Shown here: piece after piece, positions 1-8,704 of the stretch
Position numbering within the stretch: position 1 is the first letter of the stretch
How the letters are laid out: every line of letters starts with the position of its first letter
Source: Burkholderia sp. OK233
Lineage (GTDB): Bacteria; Pseudomonadota; Gammaproteobacteria; Burkholderiales; Burkholderiaceae
Length of the DNA: 64,000 bases
Assembly (NCBI RefSeq): GCF_900230185.1
Contig: NZ_OCSR01000002.1
Coordinates: 4,092,001-4,156,000 of the forward strand
Direction: 5' to 3'
Notes under the pieces: generated by a model
The model's database searches: none
The model's input: only the letters and a program-made list of their open reading frames with translations
What the model was told of the DNA's origin: nothing
Made by a program: the position numbers and the translations under genes

Positions 1-446
1 CCATAGATCTTGCTGTCGAACTTGTCGGCGTTCTTCGCAAGGTCCGCGAATGAATGCACGCCCGCGGCCGCCACATAGTCGGGCACCGCGAGCGTGAACT
101 TCGCGTTGCTCAGATTCGGATGCACAACCTCGATCGATTTTTCATCCTCGAACGGCTTCACGACCGGTGCCTGCGCCGGCATCCAGTTGCCGAGAAACAC
201 GTCGATCTGCCCTTTCTTCAGGCCTTGATAGGTGATCGGCACCGACAGGTTCGACACGTTCTGATGGTAGCCGAGCGCCTTCAACAGCACACCGGTCATC
301 GCATTGGTCGCGTCGATGTCAGTCCAGCCGGGCCCGGCCATGTTGACCTGCGTGCAGGACTGCGGTTCCGCGGCCGTGGCAAAGGTGGCCGCCGCGCACA
401 GCAGCGCAACGCCGGATACAGCCTGTTTGAAGAGCTTTTTCATCAT
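1..446 (-). CDS. choX: Choline-type ABC transporter substrate-binding protein (ChoX family), 3' part beyond window
   Basis: Periplasmic binding protein of the choline/quaternary-amine ABC family. About 148 residues are visible; the C-terminal half lies left of the window. The start is the first of two adjacent ATG codons at 446, preceded by AGGAAG. The N-terminus is a Sec signal peptide (basic MMKKLFK, hydrophobic core, ATAAE cleavage region). The mature part has the ChoX aromatic motifs GWTDI and GNWMP, and the stretch NAKFTLAVPDY, all shared with the second ChoX-like protein at 34612-35547. It starts 40 bases after the end of betC on the same strand, so it is probably co-transcribed with choline sulfatase and may serve choline or choline-O-sulfate uptake. 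The substrate is inferred from context. Confidence 0.85.
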   Translation of the reverse strand, partial: MMKKLFKQAVSGVALLCAAATFATAAEPQSCTQVNMAGPGWTDIDATNAMTGVLLKALGYHQNVSNLSVPITYQGLKKGQIDVFLGNWMPAQAPVVKPFEDEKSIEVVHPNLSNAKFTLAVPDYVAAAGVHSFADLAKNADKFDSKIY

Positions 447-486
447 GTCGGCTTCCTGTAGGTGGGATGAATCGTGAGCTGAGACT

Positions 487-2034
487 TCAGCGCGTTACAG
501 CGGGAAAACGCGCCATCGCTTCGAGCGTGTCGAGGTCGATGTGATTGCGCATGTAGCGCTGGCTCGCATCGACATGCGGCTGCCAGTCCCATGACTCGAC
601 CGTGCCTTGCGTTGTGGCCTCGAAATGGAAACGGCGGCGGCGCTGACTTTTCAGTACTTCGTTGTGCAGCGCGGCGAGGTTCCAGCGTTGTGCGATCTCC
701 TCACGAAATGCCGCGACCTGTGATGCATATTCGGCGCACGCGGCGAGATTCTCGCGTTCGAGCGGGTCCGCTGTTACGTCGTACAGCTGGTCAGGATCGG
801 TCGGCGTGTGAATGAATTTGAAGCGCCCGCGCCGCAGCATCACGATCGGCGCTATAGCGCCTTCCGCCAGGTATTCACCGATTGCCTGGTCGTGGCCGCC
901 GTGGGTGCCTTGTGTGCCAAGCAGATGCGGCACGAGACTTTGACCATCGAGCGAATCCGGCCAGACTGCGGGCTGTTCGCCGCGAGCCATTTCTACTAAT
1001 GTGGGCAGCAGATCCAGATGCGAGACCGACTCGTACACGCGATGCGCGTCGAACTGCTGCGGCGCATGAACGATCAACGGTACGCGGCAGCCGCCTTCGA
1101 AAAACGTCATCTTGTACCAGAGCCCACGCTCGCCGAGCATCTCACCGTGGTCGGACGTCACCACGATAACGGTGTCTTTCGCGAGCCCGGACTGTTCAAG
1201 CGCCTCGAGAATCGCTCCGAACTGGTCATCGACATAAGAAATCGCGCCGTAATAAGCGCGTCGTGCATTGCGGATTTGCTGGTCAGTCGGCGGTGTGCGG
1301 TCGGTTTCGCACACGTGGCGCAGGCGCTTCGAATGCGGATCGGCTTCATCGAGCGAATCGCGATGTGTGGGCAGATCGATGTCTTCATCCGCATACATGT
1401 CCCAGTACTTCTGCGGGATCGCATACGGGTCATGCGGATGCGTCAACGAAGCGACAAGGCAGAACGGCCGTGCATCTTTGCCGGCGTGTCGCTCACGCGC
1501 GATGTCGAAGAGCTTCTGGCGCGTGGTGAACGTGACTTCATCGTCGAAGTCGAGTTGGTTCGTGCGCACGCACGGACTTGCGTCGATCACCGAACTCATG
1601 TTGTGGTACCACGTTGGACGCGTTTCGAAATCGTCCCAGTTCGGCGTCCAGCCGAAGTCGGCTGGATAAATGTCTGTTGTGAGCCGCTCTTCGAAACCAT
1701 GCAACTGATCGGCGCCGCAGAAATGCATTTTTCCGGACAGGATCGTGCGATACCCTTCGGCGCGAAGATAATGCGCGAACGTCAGCGTTTGCGACGGAAA
1801 TTCTGCTGCATTGTCATAGGCGCCGATCGCGGACGGCAGCTTGCCCGACAAAAAAGAAAAGCGCGACGGCGCGCACAGCGGACTAGCGCAATACGCCGAG
1901 TCGAATACCACGCCCTGCTTTGCGAGGCGATCGAGATTGGGGGTCTTCGTCAGACGATGTCCGTATGCGGCAAGCGCAAACGGCGTCAGCTGGTCGGCCA
2001 TCAGAATAAGGATATTCTGTTTCGTGTCGAGCAT
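487..2034 (-). CDS. betC: Choline-sulfatase
   Basis: Hydrolyses choline-O-sulfate to choline and sulfate in the cytoplasm, feeding the betaine pathway encoded in the rest of the cluster. The product has 515 residues, the usual length for BetC. The alkaline-phosphatase-type sulfatase fold is marked by NILILMADQ at residues 7-15 and by the sulfatase signature CAPSR at 54-58; Cys54 is the residue converted to formylglycine. Later motifs include VTSDHGEMLGERG and the C-terminal region typical of choline sulfatases. The start at 2034 (MLDTKQN) is chosen because the family begins there; an in-frame upstream extension to 2124 would be arginine- and proline-rich and overlap the promoter. The Shine-Dalgarno is weak. 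It is divergent from a LysR regulator and followed by a choline binding protein. Confidence 0.95.
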   Translation of the reverse strand: MLDTKQNILILMADQLTPFALAAYGHRLTKTPNLDRLAKQGVVFDSAYCASPLCAPSRFSFLSGKLPSAIGAYDNAAEFPSQTLTFAHYLRAEGYRTILSGKMHFCGADQLHGFEERLTTDIYPADFGWTPNWDDFETRPTWYHNMSSVIDASPCVRTNQLDFDDEVTFTTRQKLFDIARERHAGKDARPFCLVASLTHPHDPYAIPQKYWDMYADEDIDLPTHRDSLDEADPHSKRLRHVCETDRTPPTDQQIRNARRAYYGAISYVDDQFGAILEALEQSGLAKDTVIVVTSDHGEMLGERGLWYKMTFFEGGCRVPLIVHAPQQFDAHRVYESVSHLDLLPTLVEMARGEQPAVWPDSLDGQSLVPHLLGTQGTHGGHDQAIGEYLAEGAIAPIVMLRRGRFKFIHTPTDPDQLYDVTADPLERENLAACAEYASQVAAFREEIAQRWNLAALHNEVLKSQRRRRFHFEATTQGTVESWDWQPHVDASQRYMRNHIDLDTLEAMARFPAVTR

Positions 2035-2126
2035 TGGAGCGTGCCTCGAATAGAATCGCAAATAGGGGTGCGGGTGTCGTTGCAAGCGGGGAAACCGGTG
2101 TGCCGGTCCCCGCGTGAACACCACTA

Positions 2127-2159
2127 TTGCCGTCCAATTCGCCGCTGTGAAGACGGCAA
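2127..2159. promoter_or_regulatory. Inverted repeat, candidate LysR operator between betC and its regulator
   Basis: TTGCCGTC (2127-2134) and GACGGCAA (2152-2159) form a perfect 8-bp inverted repeat with a 17-bp spacer. It sits in the 152-bp gap between divergent betC and the LysR gene, ending 27 bases before the regulator start. LysR regulators usually bind such dyads in the shared promoter. The role is inferred. Confidence 0.5.
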
Positions 2160-2186
2160 ATCGTTATGAGCCTATAAGGGGGACTT

Positions 2187-3101
2187 ATGTCGAGGCAGGA
2201 TCGCTTGCCGCCAATGCAGGCGCTGACGATGTTCGAATCCGCAGCGCGTCTCGTGAGCTTCACGGCGGCAGCGCGCGAGCTGGGTTCGACGCAGCCGGCG
2301 GTCAGTCAGCGCGTGGTGCAACTCGAAGAGGCGCTGGGCGCACCGCTTTTTGAGCGCGGACATCGCGGTGTGACGCTGACGGAAGATGGTGTGCATCTCT
2401 TCGAAGCGGTGCGCAGCGCCCTCGACACCATCCGCCTCGCCACCGCCGAGATCCGCGCGCGGCGCACGCCGCAAACCCTCACGCTCTCCACCGACTTCGG
2501 TTTTGCAACCTACTGGCTGATGCCACGCCTGTCCCAGTTCAAGGCGCTGATGCCGGACGTCGACGTCAAGATCATCACGTCGCAGAGCGTATTTGATCCA
2601 TCGCACGATCAGGCGGACATTGCGATTGCGTTCGGCGATGAAGATGCGGACTGGACCGCGCGAGGTGCGCTCAAGCTATTTCCCGAGCGGGTCACGCCCG
2701 TGTGCAGTTCGGCTTTTCTTGCGGCGCATCCGCAGTTGCGCACCCCGTCCGACCTGTTGAGCTTGCCGCTGCTGCATCTCGAACCCACCCAGCCGGCTCG
2801 TTGGCTGTCATGGGCCGACTGGTTCACGGCGCACGGTCTGGATGGGCCCGCCGCACATCGCGGCATCACGTTCAACAGCTTTACGCTCGTGGCCCACGCG
2901 GCGATTATGGGCCAAGGCATCGCGCTCGGCTGGGCGCCTCTGGTCGACGAACTGCTCGCCACAGGACAGCTCGTCGAGCCGTTCGACACGCCCGTGGTCA
3001 CCGAACGCGGCTACCTGCTCGTCACGCAGCGCGCGGCGACACCGGCAGTCAGCGCATTCCGCCAATGGTTGCTCGGCGAATGTGGGCTCGACGCTGAGTG
3101 A
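2187..3101 (+). CDS. LysR-family regulator of choline-sulfate use
   Basis: A 304-residue LysR-type regulator. The N-terminal winged helix-turn-helix spans about residues 8-66 (ALTMFESAARLVSFTAAARELGS, then QPAVSQRVVQLEEALG), followed by the periplasmic-binding-protein-like effector domain from about residue 92. The start is the ATG at 2187, with AAGGGGGAC eight bases upstream. It is divergent from betC across 152 bp, the usual arrangement for a LysR protein and its target, and LysR proteins of this type next to betC are annotated as choline-sulfate utilisation regulators. Direct regulation of betC and of the neighbouring choline binding protein is inferred from position. Confidence 0.88.
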   Translation: MSRQDRLPPMQALTMFESAARLVSFTAAARELGSTQPAVSQRVVQLEEALGAPLFERGHRGVTLTEDGVHLFEAVRSALDTIRLATAEIRARRTPQTLTLSTDFGFATYWLMPRLSQFKALMPDVDVKIITSQSVFDPSHDQADIAIAFGDEDADWTARGALKLFPERVTPVCSSAFLAAHPQLRTPSDLLSLPLLHLEPTQPARWLSWADWFTAHGLDGPAAHRGITFNSFTLVAHAAIMGQGIALGWAPLVDELLATGQLVEPFDTPVVTERGYLLVTQRAATPAVSAFRQWLLGECGLDAE

Positions 3102-3279
3102 GCACGGCAAGCTGTCAATGCCACACGCCGTGCTCCATCGTCCCGCCCTGGCATCCCCTGACGCTCCCATTCCAGCGCGACGGCGGTTAGCTTCTATCCC
3201 CCTGACCCGCTGATTTGCTCTACTGCGATGATGCATGCCGCGCCCCGCGGCGTTGCCCTATTGCCTAAGTGGAGAGCGC

Positions 3280-4155
3280 ATGTCCGCCGATTCCCGTCCC
3301 GATCAACTGGTTCTCACGGTCGCCTGTCCGAGCGCGGCGGGCCAGGTTGCCGCCGTCGTCGGCTTTCTCGACCGGCATCATTGCTATATCGACGAACTGA
3401 CCGTTTTCGACGACGACCTCAGCGAGCGCTTTTTCGTACGCTGCGTGTTTCATGGCGTCGATAGCAACGAGACCCTGCACATCGCGGCACTCAGGCGCGA
3501 ATTCAAATCGATCGCCGAACGTTTTCGGATGACGTGGGCGATGCACGACGTCGGCACACGACCGAAGGTGTTGATCATGGTGTCGAAACTCGAACACTGT
3601 CTCGCCGATCTGCTGTTCCGCTGGCGCATGGGCGAGCTGAAGATGGATATTGTCGGCATCGCTTCGAATCATCGCGATCTCGAACCGCTCGCGCAGCAGC
3701 ACGGTTTGCCGTTCCATCATCTGCCGATCAGCGCCGACACGAAACCGCAACAGGAGGCGCGCTTGCTCGATCTGTTCGAAACGTCAGGCGCCGAATTGAT
3801 GATTCTTGCGCGCTACATGCAGATTCTTTCAGGCGAAACGAGCCGTGCGCTCGCGGCACGTGCGATCAACATCCACCATTCGTTTCTGCCGGGCTTCAAA
3901 GGTGCCAAACCTTACCATCAGGCGCATACGCGCGGCGTTAAGCTGATTGGCGCAACGGCGCACTTCGTCACCGACGATCTCGACGAAGGTCCGATCATCG
4001 AGCAGGTCGTGGAGCGCGTCGATCACTCGTACAGCCCGGAGCGGCTGCTGGCGACGGGACGCGACGTCGAATGCATCACGCTTGCTCGGGCCGTGAAGGC
4101 GTTTATCGAGCGACGGGTGTTTATCAACGGCGATCGGACTGTCGTGCTGCAATAA
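3280..4155 (+). CDS. purU: Formyltetrahydrofolate deformylase
   Basis: Hydrolyses 10-formyl-tetrahydrofolate to formate and tetrahydrofolate. The product has 291 residues. An N-terminal ACT domain spans about residues 8-85 (LVLTVACPSAAGQVAAVVGFL). The C-terminal formyl-transferase fold shows LARYMQILS, NIHHSFLPGFKGAKPYHQA (the Asn/His catalytic region) and the GATAHFVTDDLDEGPIIEQ motif with its catalytic Asp. The start at 3280 is chosen because GGAGAG lies four bases upstream and the ACT domain follows directly; a start at 3235 lacks support. In Pseudomonas a purU copy also lies with betaine/sarcosine genes, where it removes one-carbon units from demethylation. It runs alone on the plus strand and is closed by a terminator. 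Confidence 0.95.
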   Translation: MSADSRPDQLVLTVACPSAAGQVAAVVGFLDRHHCYIDELTVFDDDLSERFFVRCVFHGVDSNETLHIAALRREFKSIAERFRMTWAMHDVGTRPKVLIMVSKLEHCLADLLFRWRMGELKMDIVGIASNHRDLEPLAQQHGLPFHHLPISADTKPQQEARLLDLFETSGAELMILARYMQILSGETSRALAARAINIHHSFLPGFKGAKPYHQAHTRGVKLIGATAHFVTDDLDEGPIIEQVVERVDHSYSPERLLATGRDVECITLARAVKAFIERRVFINGDRTVVLQ

Positions 4156-4160
4156 GCGGA

Positions 4161-4188
4161 AACGCCGCTCGAGAGCGGCGTTTTATTT
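4161..4188 (+). terminator. Intrinsic terminator after purU
   Basis: AACGCCGCT / AGCGGCGTT form a perfect 9-bp stem with the loop CGAG, followed by TTAT and more T residues. It begins five bases after the purU stop and lies between convergent genes, so it may also insulate the minus-strand binding-protein gene. Confidence 0.85.
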
Positions 4189-4240
4189 GCGGACGTTGCC
4201 GCTCAAGACAAGCGGCAACCCACACACGTAAAATACGAAA

Positions 4241-5098
4241 TCACTTCACCCAGCTGTCCACACGATCTCCGTGCGCACTGATCCACGCATCGGCAGCAGC
4301 CGTCGGCTTCTCGCCGTTTTGCGTCGCCAGCATCACGCTGTCGATCTCGCCCGGTTTCCATTGAAACTTCTTAAGGAAGGCGACGACCGTCGGCGCCTTC
4401 GTCGCCAGTTCGGGATTCACGACGCTATCCACGTGCTCCGCTTCGCCGAACACCTTCTTCGGATCGTCGAGGAATTTGAGCTTGTACTTCGCGAACATCC
4501 AGTGCGGCTTCCAGCCGGTCACGATGATCGGCTTGCTCGCCGCTTCCGAGCGTGCCAGTTCAGCGGTCATCGCGCTGCCCGAGCTCGGCATCAGCTGATA
4601 ATCGAGCCCGTATGCCTTGATCGCTTCGCTGGTCTTCTGCATCACGCCCGCGCCGGCATCGATACCGACAATGCGCGAGCCGAATTCCGTCTTCTTCGCT
4701 TCCAGATCACCAACGCTCTTCACGTCGGCGTTATCCGGCACGATCAGGCCGATCTTCGCATCGTTGAAGTTGGGACCCAGGTCGACGACTTTATCCTTGA
4801 AGTTGTTCCAGTACGCGCCATGCGTGACCGGCAGCCATGCGGACAGCGTCGCGTCGAGGTCGCCGCGCGCCACGCCTTGCCACATCACACCGGCCGCGAC
4901 CGGCACGAGCTGCACCTGATAGCCGAGGCGCTTTTCGATCACGCGCGCAGCGACGTTTGTGGTTGCGACGCTGTCGTCCCAGCCTTCTACATAGCCGATC
5001 TTGATGGTCGGCTTGCTATCGGCCGACACACTCACGCTGCTTGCCGCCAGCGCCGCGCTCAACGCGCTCAATACCAATATCTTTTTGATCAGTCTCAT
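4241..5098 (-). CDS. Glycine-betaine/quaternary-amine ABC substrate-binding protein (OpuAC/ProX-like)
   Basis: A 285-residue exported binding protein. The signal peptide is residues 1-27 (MRLIKKILVLSALSAALAASS, cleaved near SADS). The mature part has the OpuAC features KIGYVEGWDDSVATTNVAA and LSAWLPVTHGAYW, in which conserved Trp residues normally form the aromatic cage for a trimethylammonium group. The start at 5098 has GGGAGAACGGCG directly before it. It lies 137 bases downstream of gbcB on the same strand, with its own candidate regulator box at 5176-5206. No permease or ATPase gene is adjacent, so it probably feeds a transporter encoded elsewhere, such as ChoVW at 36665-38738. CaiX/CbcX-like specificity (carnitine, choline or betaine) cannot be decided from sequence. 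Confidence 0.88.
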   Translation of the reverse strand: MRLIKKILVLSALSAALAASSVSVSADSKPTIKIGYVEGWDDSVATTNVAARVIEKRLGYQVQLVPVAAGVMWQGVARGDLDATLSAWLPVTHGAYWNNFKDKVVDLGPNFNDAKIGLIVPDNADVKSVGDLEAKKTEFGSRIVGIDAGAGVMQKTSEAIKAYGLDYQLMPSSGSAMTAELARSEAASKPIIVTGWKPHWMFAKYKLKFLDDPKKVFGEAEHVDSVVNPELATKAPTVVAFLKKFQWKPGEIDSVMLATQNGEKPTAAADAWISAHGDRVDSWVK

Positions 5099-5175
5099 CG
5101 CCGTTCTCCCGTTCGCCGTCCAAACTACCCATTGAGCATTTAGAATCGCCAACCAGAATTGCCGGGTAGCGTTGT

Positions 5176-5206
5176 TTTACGACATCCAGTTGTCCGCAGG
5201 CGACTT
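5176..5206 (-). promoter_or_regulatory. Candidate GbdR/SouR-type box upstream of the binding-protein gene
   Basis: Read on the plus strand, TTTACGACA (5176-5184) is followed by GCGACTT, with the two CGAC cores at 5180 and 5201, exactly 21 bp apart. The same core spacing and orientation occur upstream of fdhA, sdaA-sox and choVW. This copy is one of the weaker ones. Confidence 0.4.
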
Positions 5207-5235
5207 CGACCGCGAGTCCGGGTCCCGTTCTTGTC

Positions 5236-6504
5236 TTACTTATCGACGACGAGATCGCTCAACGGCTTGCTGCAGCACAGCAGCACCATGCCCTGATCGA
5301 TTTCACGCTGACGAATCCCGCCGGCATGTTTCATCGCGACTTCACCCGACACCAGCTTCACCTTGCAGGTGCCGCACATGCCCTGCGTGCAAGACGCGGC
5401 AAGCCGCACGCCGGCCTTCTTCGCCGCGTCGAGTACATGCTGGCCACTGCCGCATTCGATCTCGCGGTTGCTTTTGGCGAAACTCACCTTGAACGTTGTT
5501 TCTATTTCCGCCGACGGGACCGGCACCTGCGCGGGTGCAAATCCAGCCGCGTGTTCACGCGCTTCGACAAAGCTCTCCGCGCTAGCCGTGGGCGCCTGCA
5601 ACGCATCGGCGACATGCGCCGTCGTCAATTGCGCGGCCACTTCGCTGATCGTCTCGAACGAGAAGCTTTCCTCGTGGTAATGGCTGCGATCGAAGCCGCC
5701 TTCATCCAGCAGATGACGGACTGCCTGCATGTACGGCGCCGGACCGCAGGTGAAAATCTCGCGATCGAGAAAATCCGGCGCGATGAGTTTCAGCAGCGGC
5801 AAGGTCAGAAAACCGGTGACGCCAGGCCAGTTCGTGCGCGCACCAAGCCGCTCACAGACGAACGCTGTGCGGAAATTGGCCTGATTCGATGCAATCAGAT
5901 CGAGTTCGCGCGCGAAGATGATGTCGTCCGGCGTGCGGGCGCTGTGCACGAACACGATGTCGCTATCTTCGCCGAGTTCGTGATGCGCGCGGCTCATCGA
6001 CATCAGCGGCGTAACGCCCGAACCTGCCGACAAAAACAGAAACTTACGCGCCGGATGCCGCGCACAGGTGAACTCGCCGGACGGCCCCAGCACACGAACC
6101 TGAGTACCCGCGTGCAGATTGTCGTGCAGCCAGTTCGACACCTTGCCACCCGGCACGCGCTTCACGGTGATGGAGAGGGTGTGCGGACGCGTGGGCGGCG
6201 AGGAGATCGTATAGCAACGATTCACGGCCTCGCCGTCGATCTCCAACTCCAGCGTGATGAACTGTCCCGGCTCGAACACGAACGCCCGCTCGGACGGTGC
6301 GCGAAAGAAAAAACTCTTGACGTCGTGCGTTTCATGACGGACCTGGCAGCACACCAGGGTCTCGTCGGTATCGCTGTTCCAACGCGCCGGCAACGTCTCC
6401 CAGAACCGCGGCTGCGTGACCCGGTTTGAAGTTTCGCGGCTTGAAGCCTCACGGTTCGGAGCCGGCTCGGGGCTGAGCTGAAGCGTCGCCTGATCGCGCA
6501 TCAT
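5236..6504 (-). CDS. gbcB: Glycine betaine monooxygenase, reductase component
   Basis: Passes electrons from NAD(P)H through FAD and a 2Fe-2S centre to the Rieske oxygenase GbcA. The product has 422 residues. An FAD-binding barrel holds RCYTISSPP, followed by a nucleotide-binding domain with SAGSGVTPLMSM. A C-terminal plant-type ferredoxin domain has cluster ligands Cys372, Cys377, Cys380 and Cys410 (C-x4-C-x2-C ... C). The first of two tandem ATGs at 6504 is preceded by GGGAG. It follows gbcA after 33 bases and is the last enzyme of the glyA-dgc-etf-gbc run. Confidence 0.95.
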   Translation of the reverse strand: MMRDQATLQLSPEPAPNREASSRETSNRVTQPRFWETLPARWNSDTDETLVCCQVRHETHDVKSFFFRAPSERAFVFEPGQFITLELEIDGEAVNRCYTISSPPTRPHTLSITVKRVPGGKVSNWLHDNLHAGTQVRVLGPSGEFTCARHPARKFLFLSAGSGVTPLMSMSRAHHELGEDSDIVFVHSARTPDDIIFARELDLIASNQANFRTAFVCERLGARTNWPGVTGFLTLPLLKLIAPDFLDREIFTCGPAPYMQAVRHLLDEGGFDRSHYHEESFSFETISEVAAQLTTAHVADALQAPTASAESFVEAREHAAGFAPAQVPVPSAEIETTFKVSFAKSNREIECGSGQHVLDAAKKAGVRLAASCTQGMCGTCKVKLVSGEVAMKHAGGIRQREIDQGMVLLCCSKPLSDLVVDK

Positions 6505-6537
6505 TATTTTCTCCCGCTCATGGTTGCGGTATCGCGC

Positions 6538-7848
6538 TCAGCGCATGAAAGACACGACTTTTTCGCCGTGCGAAACCGGCGTATCGCCGGCATCGTGGGT
6601 TTGAGGCGCATTGCTGTACTCCGCGATACGGCCGATGTACCACTCGCAGAACTTCTCGACGAGACCTTCGGTGAACGGCGAATACGGACCCGGTTCGTAG
6701 GCGCTGCTGGTCGCGCCGCGTTGCGAGTACTCCACAAGCGCACGATCCTGGTCATTGGTGGCGCGCCACACGGCCGTGAGATTGTTCACGTCGTAATCGA
6801 TGCCTTCGCGTGCATCCTTGTGGACGAGCCACTTGGTGCGCACCAGTGTCTTACCTGCCGACAACGGAATCACCGAAAAGCTGACGATGTGATCGCTCAT
6901 GAAGTGATGCCACGAATTCGGCTGCGTCCAGAACGACAGGCCACCGAGATCAGCCTGCTCGAAACCGCCGAGCAGTTTCTTCGAGGCCACCTTCGCGTCC
7001 ATGGTCTGCGATTCGCCGTCGCGATCGAGCGGCAGGCGTTGCGTGCGGAAACCCGTGACCAGATCGGCCAGACGGTCGATTTCCGCCGACGGCAACTTCA
7101 TCGCCTCCCATTGCGCGGTACGGCGAGCCACAGTCTCTTCGAACGCGGCCATGCCTTCTTCGTTGGCAGGCGTGCGTTGATAGCCGAAGCCGTATTCGTA
7201 AAGCGAAATCGTCAGCTCGGGATGATTCGCAACGCAGTGGTAGCACTCACGATTGTTCTCCATCGTGAGCTTCCAGTTGCCTTCTTCGATGATGTCGATC
7301 GTCGCAGCAACCTTGCAGCCGGCTAGATCGTGCGGCAATAGATACGGTTCCATCGCGGCGCGCATCACGGCGAAGTCGGCGGGCGGCTCATCCGCGAGAC
7401 AGATGAAGATCAGACCGGCGAGATTCTGGAGGTGCACCGCTTTCAGGCTGTGCTTGCAGCGGTCGAACTGGTCGCCCATATGCTCGGCGAACATCAGATC
7501 GCCGTTCAGGTTGTAGGTCCAGCTGTGATACGGGCAGACGATATTGCCGAGCGAACCCTTGTCCGTATTGCACAAACGCGCGCCACGATGGCGGCAAACG
7601 TTGTGAAACGCCCTCACCTGCATGTCGTCGTCGCGCACGATCAGAATCGAATCGTTGCCGATTTCCACGGTGATGTAGTCGCCCGGCTCCGGCACATCCG
7701 GTTCCACCGCGACCTGAATCCAGTGCTTGCGGAAAATCGCGTCCATGTCGAGCGCGAAAATCTCCTCGCCCGTATAGAACGGCGCTTCCAGCGTGTGATT
7801 CCTTTTGCGGCGTTCGATCATTGCGCGAACGTCTGCCGAAACTTTCAT
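6538..7848 (-). CDS. gbcA: Glycine betaine monooxygenase, Rieske oxygenase component
   Basis: Catalyses O2-dependent demethylation of glycine betaine to dimethylglycine, releasing formaldehyde. The product has 436 residues, the usual length for the family. The Rieske centre ligands are Cys85 and His87 (CRHRGA) and Cys105 and His108 (CPYHSW). The mononuclear iron site includes His204 and His209 in the stretch ENNRECYHCVANH. The C-terminal ring-hydroxylase-like domain is intact. It lies between etfB (73 bases upstream) and gbcB (33 bases downstream). The product dimethylglycine is the substrate of dgcA/dgcB in the same run, and the formaldehyde can go to FdhA at 18343-19542. Confidence 0.96.
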   Translation of the reverse strand: MKVSADVRAMIERRKRNHTLEAPFYTGEEIFALDMDAIFRKHWIQVAVEPDVPEPGDYITVEIGNDSILIVRDDDMQVRAFHNVCRHRGARLCNTDKGSLGNIVCPYHSWTYNLNGDLMFAEHMGDQFDRCKHSLKAVHLQNLAGLIFICLADEPPADFAVMRAAMEPYLLPHDLAGCKVAATIDIIEEGNWKLTMENNRECYHCVANHPELTISLYEYGFGYQRTPANEEGMAAFEETVARRTAQWEAMKLPSAEIDRLADLVTGFRTQRLPLDRDGESQTMDAKVASKKLLGGFEQADLGGLSFWTQPNSWHHFMSDHIVSFSVIPLSAGKTLVRTKWLVHKDAREGIDYDVNNLTAVWRATNDQDRALVEYSQRGATSSAYEPGPYSPFTEGLVEKFCEWYIGRIAEYSNAPQTHDAGDTPVSHGEKVVSFMR

Positions 7849-7921
7849 TGTGTGCTCCGTTGCATGTCACGTCTGGCGCTGCGCCAGGCCCTCCTGGTCG
7901 CATGCTGGCCCGAACCGGAAA

Positions 7922-8704
7922 TCAGTAATCCACAAGTTGATGCTCGCGCAAATACGCGAGGATCACTTGTGCTTTTTCGACGGAACTCCCTTCAATTACG
8001 ACGCTACCACCACGGCTTTCGGTCGTCGTCGCCGAGAGCATGCGGGCATGCCCGGAGCGCTTTTCTGCAGCGGCGAGGCGCACCGGTTTGGCGCTCGCGG
8101 GACGGATCGTCCAGGCGGGGTTGGCCGCGCTCGGGCGGCCGGGCGCATCGGTCGCGACCGGACGGATCGTGCCTTCGCGCAGCCTTGCATAGGCGTAGCT
8201 CGGTGCCGTGTTGGCCATCGGATGGACGGCGATCAGCGCCGGCAACCGCACTTCGACGCGGCGGCGCAAACCTTTCGGCATGAATTGCCGAACTTCTGCG
8301 CAGCCGTCGCGAATCGTCAGATCAACCGCTGCACCGACCAACGGCACATCCAGCGCACTGGCGACGCGATACGGCAGCATGCCGCTATCGAATGCGCCTT
8401 CCGCGCGGGTGCCGGTTAATACAAGGTCGTAGCCTTGCAAACGCGCGGCGAGCGGCGCTATCGCATCGCCTTGCCATTCAGGCGTTGCCGGAACCTCCAG
8501 CACCTCGACGGTGCGCGCGCCGAGTGCGAGATATTCCTTGAGAGCCGGGTTCGACGGATCCCCCGCGTGCAACACGTCGAGCGTCGCGCCGTGCGTTTTG
8601 GCGAGCGAGAGCGCTATCGTCAGCGCGGCGGCGTCGTTGCGGCTGTAGCGCGCCGTGCCGCTGACCGGGTGCCGCCCCACGGAAACCAGTACGGCGATTT
8701 TCAT
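7922..8704 (-). CDS. etfB: Electron transfer flavoprotein, beta subunit
   Basis: A 260-residue ETF beta-type protein (MKIAVLVSVGRHPVSG start; TGTRAEGAFDSGMLPYRVA nucleotide-binding region; C-terminal anchor ending EHQLVDY). It accepts electrons together with EtfA, here most likely from the dimethylglycine dehydrogenase DgcAB. The ATG at 8704 overlaps the stop of etfA by four bases (ATGA), so the two are translationally coupled. A longer open frame upstream of 8704 runs through etfA in another frame and is not part of the gene. Confidence 0.93.
   Translation of the reverse strand: MKIAVLVSVGRHPVSGTARYSRNDAAALTIALSLAKTHGATLDVLHAGDPSNPALKEYLALGARTVEVLEVPATPEWQGDAIAPLAARLQGYDLVLTGTRAEGAFDSGMLPYRVASALDVPLVGAAVDLTIRDGCAEVRQFMPKGLRRRVEVRLPALIAVHPMANTAPSYAYARLREGTIRPVATDAPGRPSAANPAWTIRPASAKPVRLAAAEKRSGHARMLSATTTESRGGSVVIEGSSVEKAQVILAYLREHQLVDY

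Noticed and set aside
1018..2169. Long open frame antisense to betC
   Set aside because: Shadow of betC in high-GC DNA; no ribosome site or domain.
3109..3145. Hairpin with arms GCACGGC/GCCGTGC after the LysR gene
   Set aside because: The loop is about 18 bases and no T-tract follows; too weak for a terminator call.
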